Positions 13,401 through 28,400 of a DNA stretch of 64,000 nt are shown here, piece by piece. The first letter of the stretch is position 1. Every line of letters starts with the position of its first letter. Source of the stretch: Archivesica marissinica. Lineage: Eukaryota; Mollusca; Bivalvia; Venerida; Vesicomyidae. The DNA is taken from positions 29,558,562 to 29,622,561 of the forward strand of contig CM026401.1 of the NCBI GenBank assembly GCA_014843695.1. Direction: 5' to 3'. Under the pieces are notes generated by a model, which searched no databases, was not told the origin of the DNA, and was given only the letters and a program-made list of their open reading frames with translations. Both the position numbers and the translations under genes were made by a program.

Positions 13401-16400
13401 GGGTATCGAGTACGGTTTGATGACATTGTAAAACCGTTAATTTGCATACATTTCTTATATAAAGCGGACATATTCATTTTAGTATATATTTGAATTTAAA
13501 CACATTTGTATGAATTTATAATATGTATAACTCGTACCATTTGCGAAATCAACTGAAGATCGAATCCGAAACTCGTAAATGATATTGTTTTTTTTGGTTA
13601 CAAGCACTGGCTTCAGATACTTTGCAATCTGGGCCCCGGCATATTTGAAATGCATGATTATACACTGGCCATCAATTTTATATACCGGTACGCTGCATAC
13701 ATGTAGGTACTGAAAGCCAACTTTTTAGTCAAAACAACAGAATATTACCTTGACCCAAGTAATGTTCTGTAAATAGCTTTGGGACATTCCAATTGATTTT
13801 TTATTAGTCAATTTTCGCACATATTTTCGACAATGACTAAATTTGAGCACTTTCCTGTATTTCAACAGTGATTGTTATAAATTGGTATCTTGTGTCATAC
13901 AACATCGATAATTTGGATAAAGATCATCCGGCTATTTATGTTAATTAGGCTGGGAATTATGTAAATATGTTTGCTTCGGCGTCGCTGATTGGCTATGCGT
14001 ATTAATGGTATTAAGTTGATTGATTACGGATGTCAGGGGAAGATTAGCTTTATATGCCTCGTGGCGTGAATTTCCAGTCTGTCAAATGACAAAATGTATT
14101 ACCATTAATTATCAATTATATCCTCCAGAAACAAGGCCAAATGGATGTCGCCCTGATGTCTATTGTCGGCGAAGTGGCGGAAATAAAGCGACCACTTCGC
14201 CCGTATCGCCCGTCCTCTAGCGTGAGCCCTGCAGTAATGTCACTGTTGCATTAGTTGAAATACAGGTTTAACTTTTGAACTATTTATGGTTATTTTACAG
14301 TCTTGAAACCCTCAGTAAATCCAATGTAGATATTAGGAATAAGATCAACCTGTGTATCGTTCATTGCGGTATACAATACATTTGTGCTATCTCTGGCATC
14401 ATGCCTGGAGGTTATAAAACTTTTCTCAAATCTCAAAACTCAGTCATCTGATTGGTTCAGCTGACAGGTATGTGTGACTGTATCCCATACAACAGGTGTG
14501 TGTGTGCGTGCGTGCGTGCGTCAGTATCCCATACAACATGTGTGTGTGACAGTGTCCCATACCTCAGGCTGAGTTTTTGTAGAGCACCAAGCACCATTTC
14601 CCGTGTCACCGAATCCTTGTCCTCACTTCTCAGATTCTCCATCAGACCCTTAAACAGGTCCTGGTTCGTTGCTAGGTATGTTCGACCTACATGATAAAAT
14701 ATATAAACATATCATAGATTCTCCATTAAACCCTGATCCTAGATCCTCGCCATGTTCAATATAATGTAATACACAAATGAATCTAATTAATTGCAGTGTC
14801 CATTCTAGGCCGCGCGAACGTGGGATTCATGCTAACTCTTCTAAAGATCCTGCATGGTTTTAAATAGAGTGTAGGATAATCATACACAAATTAAACTGCG
14901 GAAAAATAAATAAAATCAAGTTTATTGATGTCCAGAGTGCCGATCAAGCTTGACTGTGGTTTGTTTACACTACAATCTGACATGCTTATCTCCTTTACGG
15001 TGAAGAGCTAATGGTGGAATACGTAATACAAATCTTGCCATCACCGAGGGGCGCATGCGTTGTTTTCACAGGAACTAGTTATAATAAAGCTTTTTCTGGT
15101 TTGATTCCTTATCAAACACGCAAACGTAATATCAGCCTCGCCTAAAAGGATATATTACTGATAAATACTGATGTTCATAACAGATGCCTCATAAGTCGGA
15201 AATTGGTTGGCCCTTTCAGTAGGGGCAACATTATAAGTGTGTTTTTACGTTTATTTATCGTCGCTACCGGTTGCCCATATGAGCGACGCCTCCTGAAGAG
15301 ATTAGTTATTTTAGATTTTGGAGAATAGTGCATGATACAGACAGAAACCCATTCCAGAATCTCCTCTGGTTCTTTTACGTGCACGGTGTAAAGCACCGAC
15401 ACGAGACCTCGGTTTAACGTCCCATCTGAAAGACTGTTAATTTTATTAGGGTCAGACAGGGGGATCGAACCTGCGATCCTGGATTACCAGTCTAGCGTGT
15501 TACCACTGGACTACAGATCCGTCTGTAACATTATAATAAACAGACACTACTTTTTATAGGACTCACCTGAGCTGAGAGAGGCGAACGCGTTGAACAATCT
15601 AGCAGCACACTGCTTCACGATGGCATCAGTGGATGTTAGTAACGATAAAACTGTATCCTGAAGCAAAATCACATATGCAGTCAAACTTCGATGCGTTGAA
15701 CTTGACAGCCCGTGAATAATGAATGGTTCGAGCCAAGGAGAGTCAGTCTGGAGTGACCAATCATATTTAAAAACAAGGCGCTAGCCGTGGGACGGTCACA
15801 GTCCCCTACTGGCTTTTATCACAAGGCATCTGCATGACTTTACAGTAGTGTTATTGGGACATATACATTTTACAAGAGGCCTAGTGTTAACTAGGGTATA
15901 ACAAGCATAAATGTTGTCGAACTCGCTTTTGTGTGTGTATGGGTGTGTCCAATTATTTGGCACATGTACTTAGCACGATGAGTGAGTATGTTGCACACAA
16001 GAACAAGGTCTATAGTTTAAAATATATCAAGGCCACATGTAAAGGAAAGGCAAGGCTGTGTGGGCTCAACATATTGGGGTAAAGTGCATGAAAAAGTAGA
16101 ACAAAATTATGTATATACCATTTTATGTGATCAACTTCAAAAGAACAGTCAATGCATGATGGTCTGAATAGCAGATTGGTGTGTTGGTAAGATTACATGC
16201 ATCTTCTGGATGGTTGGTAAACAGAAGGTCCAGTACTGAACCAAGTTCATGGGTGGGTTGATGTACAAGTTGGTGAAGTCCACACTGTTTACCTATATGT
16301 TCTATTTGTTGATGATGTGAGAGGCTCAAGTTGAAATCTCCCAAGATGATACAAGTATTCAGGGTACGTGTTACAAATTCCTGTAGGAGACGGTTGAAAT

Positions 16401-19400
16401 CGCATATTACGGTCTTTGGTGATGAAGAGGGAGGAATGTACACACTCAACCTAGAACTTGACCTAGATTTATCAGAGATGATCATTCTGACCATGTCTCA
16501 TAAATATTAGGTAAAAATTGTGACCTCTAGCGACTACATAAGGTTTTCCTATTCATTGACCTAGTGACATAGTTTTGACCCCGGATGACCCAATATCGAA
16601 CTAGACCTAGATTTTGTAAAGATGATCATTGTAACCAAGTTTCATAAAGTTTAGGTCAAAATTTTGACCTCTAGTGTCTACACAAGCTTTTCCTATGATT
16701 TGACCTAGTGACCTAGTTTTTGACCCCAGATGACCCAAATCGAACTTGACCTAGATTTTGTAGAGATGATCATTGTGATCAAGTTTCATAATGATTAGGC
16801 CAAAACTGTTTGAACGCCACAGTGACCTTGACCTTCAAATTGTGTTTGCATGACACACCGCCAAAATCGTGCAATATATGACAAAGTTACGGTCCGGACA
16901 AACTAAATTGTCATACTTTTTGACATTTGAATGCCACATGTGACTTTGACCTTTGAGATATCAACAATTTTTTTCCGCATCACACACCGTCTTAAAGTGG
17001 TGAACAATTATGCCATGTTATTTCAAAATCGTACGATAGATGATAAAGTTACAGTCCGGACAAACTATATTGTTTTTGATGTTTGACCTCTAAGTGTGAC
17101 CTTGACCTTTGAGATATCGACAAATTTTTTCCGCAGAACTTATCGTCTCATGGTGGTGAACAATTGTGCCAAGTTATTTTAAAATCGGACAAAAAAATTG
17201 GTGACAGACTGACTTGACTGACTGACTGACTGACGGAGGGTAAACCTATAGTCCCCACCGGTGACCGGTAGGGGACTAATAACATCTAGTAGCTTACTGT
17301 TGTATACTGGTTTATACACTACACCTATGTATATCCGTCTCATTACCTTTCTCTTTCTGGGAGAGTCCAAAAGAATAAAAAAGGGACCTGCCAGTCACAA
17401 CCAGAATTGATTGTTCAGCAGTATATCGTAGAGGTAACGTACCCTGTGTTGCCCAGGAGTTGCACACCCGAGTAGATCATTCTGTATTAATGCTGCCATA
17501 TAGCTGTCTCGTGTTCCTGGGTGTGCTTGCGTCAATCTCTGTTACAATAATACACAGTGAAACTATATAACCATACAGTGCTACCACGTTATTTATATAA
17601 CCATACATTGCTACCACGTTATTTATATCAACATACATTGCTATCACGTTATTTATATAACCATACAGTGCTACCATGTTATTTATATAACCATACATTG
17701 CCACCACATTATTTATATAACCATACATTGCTACCATGTTATTTATATAACCATACATTGCCACCACGTTATTTATATAACCATACATTGCCACCACGTT
17801 ATTGATATAACCATACATTGCCACGTTATTTATATAACCATACATTGCCACCACGTTATTTATATAACCATACATTGCTACCAGGTTATTTATATAACCA
17901 TACATTGCTACCAGGTTATTTATATAACCATACATTGCCACCACGTTATTTATATAACCATACATTGCTACCAGGTTATTTATATAACCATACATTGCTA
18001 CCAGGTTATTTATATAACCATACATTGCTATCACGTTATTTATATAACCATACATTGCTACCATGTTATTTATATAACCATACATTGCTACCAGGTTATT
18101 TATATAACCATACATTGCCACCACGTTATTTATATAACCATACGTTGCTATCACGTTATTTATATAACCATACATTGCCACCACGTTATTTATATAACCA
18201 TACATTGCCACCACGTTATTTATATAACCATACGTTGCTATCATGTTATTTATATAACCATACATTGCTATCACGTTATTTATATAACCATACATTGCCA
18301 CCACGTTATTTATATAACCATACGTTGCTATCATGTTATTTATATAACCATACGTTGCTATCACATTATTTATATAACCATACATTGCCACCACGTTATT
18401 TATATAACCATACATTGCTATCACGTTATTTATATAACCATACATTGCCACCACGTTATTTATATAACCATACGTTGCTATCACGTTATTTATATAACCA
18501 TACGTTGCTATCACATTATTTATATAACCATACATTGCCACCACGTTATTTATATAACCATACCTTGCTATCACGTTATTTATATAACCATACATTGCCA
18601 CCACGTTATTTATATAACCATACGTTGCTATCACATTATTTATATAACCATACATTGCCACCACGTTATTTATATAACCATACGTTGCTATCATGTTATT
18701 TATATAACCATACATTGCCACCACGTTATTTATATAACCATACGTTGCTATCACGTTATTTATATAACCATACGTTGCTATCACATTATTTATATAACCA
18801 TACATTGCTACCAGGTTATTTATATAACCATACATTGCTACCAGGTTATTTATATAACCATACGTTGCCACCACATTATTTATATAACCATACGTTGCTA
18901 TCATGTTATTTATATAACCATACATTGCTACCAGGTTATTTATATAACCATACATTGCCACCACGTTATTTATATAACCATACATTGCCACAACGTTATT
19001 TATATAACCATACATTGCCACAACGTTATTTATATAACCATACATTGCCACCACGTTATTTATATAACCAGCAACAGTACAAAGTCACATAACAGTAACA
19101 GTACAAAGTCACATGACAGCAACAATACAAAGTCACATGACAGCAACAACACAAAGTCACATGACAACAACATGACAAAGTTCATACCCATCTGAGTGCC
19201 TGTAGAAGCAGACATTTACGCCGCTCGTCAGCAGTCTGTAAATCTCGTTTGATTTTATCATAGTCAAGTTGCACCTGCACCTCCTCTATCTTAGTAACTT
19301 GTCTACAATAACAAAACATGTCAGCTATGAAGTTAACCTTTAACCTGCTAATCACAACTAAAGTTGCTTTTGCAAACAGCATAGAGCCACATCAGATGGT

Positions 19401-22400
19401 GCTGTTTGATAAGGCTCTAGGCTAAGTTGCTGTTTGCTATTCGGATAGCGGAGATAATACACTTGGCTGAATAGCAAACAACATAGATCCTGATCAGACG
19501 CGGTGCTATGCCACGCTGATGTGGATCTATATTTGCACATTCCTACCAATTTATTCAGCTAATCACAACTAAAGGACATAGAGCCACATCAGACGGCACA
19601 GAATGTTTGATCAGGCGCTATGCTGTTTGCTATTCGGATAGTGGAGCTAAAACACTTGGCTTAATAGCAAACAACACAGATCCTGATCTGGATCTATATT
19701 GTTTGCATATTACTACAAATCTATTCAGCATGTTAAGGGTTATTACAGTGAAATAAGTTGTTAAGGAACACTGATTTAAGGGACATTGGATATAAGGAAT
19801 TGCAATATCTACCTCTAAATGATAAAAGATGACGTCGATTTGACTATAGCTCCTCCCACTAGTCATGTGATCAGAATTTTCTAGACACTGACGCTCGTGA
19901 CTATTTGTCGAGGAAAATGTCGGCTGTTTGATAACGCTTACGGTTTCTGATGGCGTGTCATTTTATCGATCGCTGATTGGCTTATAGAATTACCACTGGC
20001 TGGGTTGATTGACAGCTTGCGTCATGTTAATTAACCATCGCCATATGAAGGGAGGGAGTTATTGTTTTTGGCTGTGTCTGTCTGGTTGGATTTTGATGAA
20101 ACTTTGTAGTCAAGTATATATAAAGGGTTGGTCTAGGAGGAAGTGATTCGATTTTGGGAGAGATCAATCAACACCTGTGGTCTGGGTGGTCAGCCAAGTG
20201 TCCAATTTACTATAATAATAATACGAGATTAGACAATCCGCTGACTGCCCTGATCACAGTCCTTGAGTTCTCCCAACATCATTTCACTTCTTCCCAGATA
20301 AACTCTCTGGATAGCTTTCTCACGTGAAATCATTTGTTTTAAGGTAGTAGATCCCCAATGGATTCGTGAAACATCGTCAATAATCGACAAATTTCGCCAG
20401 TGTTCGTAGACATTACGAACGCGCTTTCGGCCGTTTACGATAATGACTATTTTACTAAATATAGTAACAAAACCACGTGCACTCACGTGATGCTTTAAAC
20501 AAAATGGCGGATGGTGTTAGGGACAGACGTGGTCGCTATTTTAAAAAAGTGAAAAGTAAACAACAAAAACACAGATATTCGAATCGGAATATAGTAATCG
20601 AACATAACTATGCATCCAGCCGAATGTGTGATGGTGTAGACTGTCGGAACTCGTGTGATAAGTTTGCACACCCAGATGTCGGGGCATTTGTTGACAGAAA
20701 CAGCTGGCGTTTTGGTCGCAGGATAGTTGAATTGCAGGTTCTTCTCGAAAACTTACAGTTCTGTCAGCAGTGCAAACTAGGATCTGTACCACTCACGATA
20801 TACAACGTAATTGGTGAGAAAAAGATAGGTCTTAGTGGCTATCTCTATGTGCAGTGTCAAAACATTGACTGTGGTTATGTGAATCGTGTCACATATGGTA
20901 AAACACACAGATTGAAGACTAAAGGGATGCCGTGCTTTGCAGTCAACACAAAAGTTGGAAGTGGTGAGTTATTTGTGTTGTATATATATACTTGTAATTT
21001 ATTCACTCAGAAATGAAAAGTACACCGACATTGAACCTTGAACTGTTATATTGTAGTCATTCCGGCATTAACCTCAGATGATTAGGTAAATACCGCACTG
21101 GGGAAAAGTAACTATACGTCATTCCTGGTGTGAGCCCGGCCCGCCAGAACCACCCTAGCCAAGACACAGTGATTAATCTAAAGTTGTAATAACTTCTTTT
21201 AAACTAACCATGGGGTCCGATACTTTACTATGAAGATTCATGACAGATTACATGTTTATGCACATTTATTTTAACTTTATTGTGAAACAAGTTCTTACAA
21301 CATTAGTTAAATCACTCTCGAGACCTCATTCCTGATGGAACACATTTATTGGCAAAAACAGTGAAGGGCAACCACGTGTTACTAACACAAAGAGAACTTT
21401 AGAGACTGTTATTCCCAAACTTGTGGAATATTTTAGGAATAAATGATTACTGTAGAAGTGGATATTTTCGTGTGACGAATAGTTCGCGAAATATCATTTT
21501 CCGAGGGGGGTATGGTAAACTATTTAGGTATATGTCACCTATTTAATCATGTACAAGTTATATTTTCCTGTTTATACGTTCAAGATAATCATAATCTATA
21601 GATAACATAGTATAAAAGAATGTTATAAAGATGACACTGATGACAAAAATTGGGATATTTAGCACAATAATGCATTTTCATTTTCGGCGTAATTTCTGAA
21701 CCGCTTTATAATCCTTCACTTCAAAAACCTCAACATTGCCAAGATATTAAACGGTAAGGATAGGCATATTTTATATATGTGTTTCCCAGTATAATACAGA
21801 TAATTGGTATGTATACATTAGATATGCAATGTATATACTTTTTGTGATATGATCTCTCAATAATCGACAATACGATATTTATTTTTTCAAAAATGGTCGT
21901 TTTCCGAGGGGGTAGGGTAAGCTATTTAGGTATATTTCACCTATTTAATGATGTATAAGTTATATTTTCTTGCTTACATGTTCAAGAATAATCTATAGAT
22001 AACTAAGCATAAAAAAATGTCATAAAGATAACTCTGATGACAAAAATTGGGATATTTAACATAATAATGCATTTTCATTTTCGGCGTAATTTCTGAACCT
22101 CTTTATACCCCTCACTTCAAAAACCTCAACATTGCCAAAATACCGAATGGGCATATTTTATATATTTGTTTCTCAGTATAATACAGATAATTTGTATGTA
22201 TACAATAGATATGAAATGTATATACTTTTTATGATATGATCTCCTGATCATGGGCAATATCAAAAATATGTTTTCAAAAATGGTCATTTTCCGAGGGGGG
22301 TAGGGTACAACTTTCTGTTGTATTTCACTCATGTCAAAAAATATACCATATATCTTTCTTAATATTCATACAGCAAATGTATGGAGATAATTTAATGCCA

Positions 22401-25400
22401 AAGACATTCACTATGAATGAAACAGATAATAAATGTATTGATTTTTGTCATATAGGCTTTTATTCTTTTTCGCCACCATTTTGAAGATGGTATAATATTA
22501 TGAAAATGGTCATAAATTCCAAACGACATGGTGAACTTGTTTAAAATTCTGGAAATAGATCACTTTACTGGTACAGTTGATAAATATAATAAGTTTAAAC
22601 AGCTTTGCAATATTGAGTATTGGGGATCTACTACCTTAATTATTTTTTTTACAATTTTCATACAAATTATGGCCAGTAAGATACACTGGCCCATTATAAA
22701 GCACTCCTATTCAAATGTTGTATTTAATGGTCATAGTGAGCATTTTAACCATATTTTATTGAAATTTATTAAATAACACCATTTAAGGATGTGAATGCGT
22801 AAACGTGCGCTTTCTCACTTCTCCCAAAATGTCTGACACTGAAATGAACACTTCCTTTTAGGGCATCACTTGAAACTGTCTGGTGTCTTATCGAAAATCA
22901 AACAATCTATTATAAGGACTACATACCTAGGAGCAATAGATTGTCGGAGTGCATCACCAGCCGTACCAGGTCTGGTCATATCCACAGACTGTCCGGCTAT
23001 GTGGGCATTGAACAGTCGACCACAAAGATGTTGTAGATATTCTGGACCAATCTAGGAAACGAAATAAGCATACAGGTATACTATCTCAATCACTGTCCCC
23101 TCAAACAGTCATCTGGACTGGCCCATTAGCACAGTGGTTAGCACGATGACTTCTCACCAATGCAACCCGGGTTCGAACCTCGGACCGGGGAGTATGGGAG
23201 ATAGTATGGTGGTCAATATATCGGACAGGTGGGTTTTATCCAGGTACTCCAGCTTCCCACACAAATGACCACATACACATATGTACAATTCCAGGACTGG
23301 TACTTACTGTCTTGCCCTGTACTGTCCGTTCTAAGGTATCTACCAGGGAAACCCCAGCACTGGTACTTACTGTCTTTCCCTGTACTGTCTGTTCTAAGGC
23401 ATCTACCAGGGAGATCCCAGCACTGGTACTTACTGTCTTTCTCTGTACTGTCCGTTCTAAGGCATCTACCAGGGAGATCCCAGCACTGGTACTTACTGTC
23501 TTTCTCTGTACTGTCCGTTCTAAGGTATCTACCAGGGAAACCACAGCACTGGTACTTACTGTCTTTCCCTGTACAGTCTGTTCTAAGGTATCTACCAGGC
23601 AAACCCCAGCACTGGTACTTACTGTCTTTCCTTGTACTGTCTGTTCTAAGGTATCTACCAGGTCAGCTGTTATTCCTATAAGGTTGTGGTAGTCGGCCTA
23701 AAAATATATACACATTCAAAAATAAATTAAACAGGACAGGATTGCTGGCGAGATAATGTTTCACTACAACGTGTGATTCATAGGTTAGAACTGGCTGCCG
23801 TGAAATGTAGTATGAAAATAGAACCGGAGCCAAGGTATGTATAAACAATGAGAACATTTACTAATAAAAGATGTTTTATAATGACAGAACATTCCATTCT
23901 GTCGATAACGAGGCCCTCCATGGCCTAGTAGTTACGGTTGTTGACTTTTAATCACTTGCCTCTCACCATTGTAGGTTCGAATCCAGTTTGAGGTGTCAAA
24001 ATCGTTTGCTGTGAAGAAGCTGGCCTGCAGAAGGTAGGTGGTTGTACCTGGGTGCCAGTGTGGAGTCTTCCTCCGCCAGGAATAGCTGGAGAGTCTCTAT
24101 ACAACTGAAGCTGTTGGTGTGACTTTAAACCCCAAAAACAATATTTTGATAATTGGTTCTGTACTGTTAAACGAGTATTATTCAGACAGTGATGTTGCAA
24201 TAAGACAATGAATGAAGATTTATTGCTCATACCTGTACTTTGTTATGTCGTTTGATATACGACATCGTCTTCCTCTCAGCATCTACTAGCTGTTGCTGGT
24301 ATACTTGCACCTGTTGAAATTGATCTGCAACAACAACAACAACAACAACAACTAAATTGTTTTAAAATCAAATATAAATTGGAGGCAATAATGTTGGTGC
24401 TGAAACTATGCAAACAAGATCTGAGGAGGCAATAATGTTGGTGCTGAAACTATGCAAACAAGATCTGAGCACAAGATTGTAGCATCTATATACCGGTACA
24501 TGATGTATATATATATATTAGGGATGTCATCGAGTACTCGATCAAACATCCAAGTATTGAATACTAGTTCAAGTGATCGATTACTTGGCCATTTTTTCCC
24601 CCTAAAGTTTATTTAACGCAAATTTCTACAAAATGTAATTTCCAATTATACGGTAAAATTTTTCCCCAAATATTATCCTCAAAAATTATTTCAAACTAAT
24701 AAACGTCATATAAGCGGTTTGTTGACACAACAAAATAATATAAATATGGTCAACATCCATGCGTAATGCAATGCGTGTGTCCTGAATAACACGATTTATG
24801 GTACAGATTTACCGTTATATCTTAGTTAAATTATCTCTAAATGACAGTATCACGCATTTAGTATTGACTCCAATGACAAACAAACGTCAATTCAGGAGCG
24901 TATGTGACAGATATTTGAATCCTAATTTCAGTTTTGAAAGAGTGTAGACAACAAAACACACTGTTTATTGATTCATTGTTAGTGTTCGAATGTATTCGGA
25001 AGAATTAGTAGTAGCAATGCATTTTTATACGTGAAAATATGCGGTTTATTTGGCTTTCTGCGATGCAATGTCACTTTAAACTTTATTTATTTTACAACGA
25101 TTGCGAAGCAAGTTTTAACAACTTATATTAATCACTCTCATTGGCGTGGATTAAAACGTAAATGTGGTCGTGTGGGAGGAAACCGGAGTACCCAGAGAAA
25201 ACCCACCTGTCCGATCTGGTGACCACCGTACCATCTCGCATACTTTCCGGTCCGACGATCGAACCCGGGGTTGCATTGGTGAGAAGTGAGCGAGCTAACC
25301 ACTGCGCTTCATTTCAAGTCATAAACATTTGAATAAATCTATATTTTACCTGTGAAATACAGTCTACATCCGTTATGTCGAATTCCATCGGACCAAACAA

Positions 25401-28400
25401 AATACTTGGACATAACTGATATTGACCATATTTCCCAACATGATATTTCTCGTATCATTTGTCCCATAATAAATTAGCATCAGTTTTCAGAAATACAGAT
25501 TATATTAATACAGTCAAACCTGTGTTAGTGGTCACCTCTATTAAGCAGCCAACTTGTATTAAGCAGCCACTTTCCAGATTCCCAATATGTTGTTTTATTA
25601 TACATTTGACCTCGATTAAGCAGTCACCTGTGCTAAGCAGCCACTTTCTGTGATTCGCTTGGTTGGCTGCTTAAGACAGGGTTGACTGTATTTTTAGTTT
25701 CATTTTTATTACAAAAACTAAACGTATCATCAGTGTCAGTTTGTTGTGTTGGTGAGGTACATAATCGGTTTATAATGTAATACAGTGCAATTACTTGTTA
25801 GTTGCCCTTGTTTGCACCATTTGTCTGCAAACTTTTATGTTTTCTTTTACTAAGCATCCCAGAGATAAGATTTATCCCTAAAGATATCAACTTGGCATGC
25901 TATGTACACAAAATGAAACGAATTTGGCGAATTAAATCAATAAATATTCCAATGCGACGGAGGAAAAAAGTCACATACATGTATGACAGGGCCTGAGAAA
26001 CTAAACATTAACTTTGTTTTATAAACTTTACTTATTTTTGAGAAACGAGCTGAAACAACTTATATTAATCACTGTCATTGGCTGGATGAAAGCGTATTTG
26101 TGGTCATTCTTAACTTTGTATTGTCTTAAAAAATGTTAAATAATGCAATAAATTCTGACAGCTAAAATAAATATTGTGTAAAAGGAGATAAAATGTGCTA
26201 TTTGTGTTCTACACAAATAAGTCACTTGTACAGGGGTGACAACCTCATTAAAATGGCATATGTTTGTGTTGCTCTGTAAGCTATACTCACCCCCCTCCGT
26301 ACTTCTGCTGAATCCCCTCTAGTATAAAGTTAAGGAATGGTTTCATATGTTTATATATCATCCCTCCCCAACACGGTTAATAGGAGCAATCCAGAAGTAT
26401 AGTAGTCATGTAGGAGATGCAGAGGAGAGTGCAAGATGCAAAGGATAGTGCAAGATGCAGAGGAGAGTGCACGATGCAGAGGATAGTGCAAGATGCAGAG
26501 GAGAGTGCAATATATAGAGATTGCAAGATGCAGAGGATAGTGCAAGATGCAGATGATAGTGCAAGATGCAGAGGATAGTGCAAGATGCAGAGGAGCGTGC
26601 AATATGCAGAGGAGAGTGCAAGATGCAGAGGAGAGTGCAAGATGCAGAGGAGAGTGCAAGATACAGAGGAGAGTGCAGTGTGCAGAGGATAGTGCAAGAC
26701 GCAGAGGATAGTACAAGCTGCAGAGGAAAGTGAAATATGCAGAGGATAGTGCCAGATGCAGAGGAGAGTGTAATGCGCAGAGGAGAGTGCAATGCGCAGA
26801 GGATAGTGCCAGATGCAGAGGATAGTGAAAGATGTGGAGGATAGTGAAAGATGCAGAGGAGAGTGCAAGATGCAGAGGAGAGTGCAAGATACAGAGGAGA
26901 GTGCAAGATACAGAGGAGAGTGCATTGTGCAGAGGATATTGCAAGATGCAGAGGATAGTGCAAGATGCAGAGGAGAGTGCAATATGCAGAGGAGAGTGCA
27001 ATATGCAGAGGAGAGTGCAAGATGCAGAGGAGAGTGCAATATGCAGAGGAGAGTGCAAGATGCAGAGGAGAGTGCAAGATGCAGAGGAGAGTGCAATATG
27101 CAGAGGAGAGTGCAATATGCAGAGGAGAGTGTAAGATGCAGAGGATAGTGTAAGATGCAGAGGAGAGTGCAAGATGCAGAGGAGAGTGCAAGGTGCAGAG
27201 GAGAGTGCAAGATGCAGAGGAGAGTGCAAGATGCAGAGGAGAGTGCAAGATGCAGAGGAGAGTGCATGTGCAGAGGAGAGTGCAATGTGCAGAGGAGAGT
27301 GCAAGATGCAGAGGAGAGTGCAAGATGCAGAGGAGAGTGCAAGATGCAGAGGAGAGTGCAAGATGCAGAGGAGAGTGCAAGATGCAGAGGAGAGTGCAAG
27401 ATGCAGAGGAGAGTGCAAGATGCAGAGGAGAGTGCAAGATGCAGAGGAGAGTGCAAGATGCAGAGGAGAGTGCAAGATGCAGAGTGCAGTGCAGAGTGCA
27501 AGATGCAGAGGAGAGTGCAAGATGCAGAGGAGAGTGCAATATGCAGAGGAGAGTGCAAGATGCAGAGGAGAGTGCAAGATGCAGAGGAGAGTGTAAGATG
27601 CAGAGGAGAGTGCAAGATGCAGAGGAGAGTGCAAGATGCAGAGGAGAGTGCAAGATGCAGAGGAGAGTGCAAGATGCAGAGTGCAAGATGCAGAGGAGAG
27701 TGCAAGATGCAGAGTGCAAGATGCAGAGGAGAGTGCAATATGCAGAGGAGAGTGCAAGATGCAGAGTGCAAGATGCAGAGGAGAGTGCAAGATGCAGAGG
27801 AGAGTGCAAGATGCAGAGGAGAGTGCAAGATGCAGAGGAGAGTGCAAGATGCAGAGGAGAGTGCAATATGCAGAGTAGAGTGCACGATGCAGAGGAGAGT
27901 GCATGATGCAGAGGAGAGTGCAAGATGCAGAGGAGAGTGCAAGATGCAGAGGAGAGTGCAAGATGCAGAGGAGTGTGCAAGATGCAGAGGAGAGTGCAGT
28001 TCCAGAAGCATCGCTGGTTCTTTTACTGTCTCCGTGGCCTAGTGGTTAAGGCAATCCGCCTATGGAGCTGCAAGTCGACAGCTCGAACTTTGTTAGAGGT
28101 TCGTTCTGATATAGCCGGTTAGTGAGCCGCCAGCTAGTTAAATAACGGTTACCGATTGCCTACCAGCCTGGCGTCTGGCATACAAGGATAGGATTCATGA
28201 AGTACTAATGTTCATAAGTCAGTAATGGCTGGCCCTTTCAATAGGGGTGACACTACAATAAACAAACACTTTACTTTTACATGCCCGGTGTATAGCACCG
28301 ATATATGAAACCTCAGTCTAAAGTCCAGTGCATAGCACCGATACATGAGACCTCGGTTTAAAGTCCAGTGTATAGCACCGATACATGAGACCTCAGTTTA

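Noticed and set aside
17477..19092. 525- and 424-codon open frames in the 30-bp array
   Set aside because: Repeat translation; the only real coding part is the 96-nt ARMC9 exon 11 at 17443-17538.
26291..26354. Longer frame reading [18 protein letters not shown] before a GTGAGT donor
   Set aside because: Its phase fits neither exon 5 nor exon 7 of ARMC9. The 28-nt exon with the nearer acceptor fits both.
26351..28042. Open frames over 500 codons ([18 protein letters not shown] type)
   Set aside because: Same 19-bp effect. The left end also overlaps the real micro-exon region but in a different frame.
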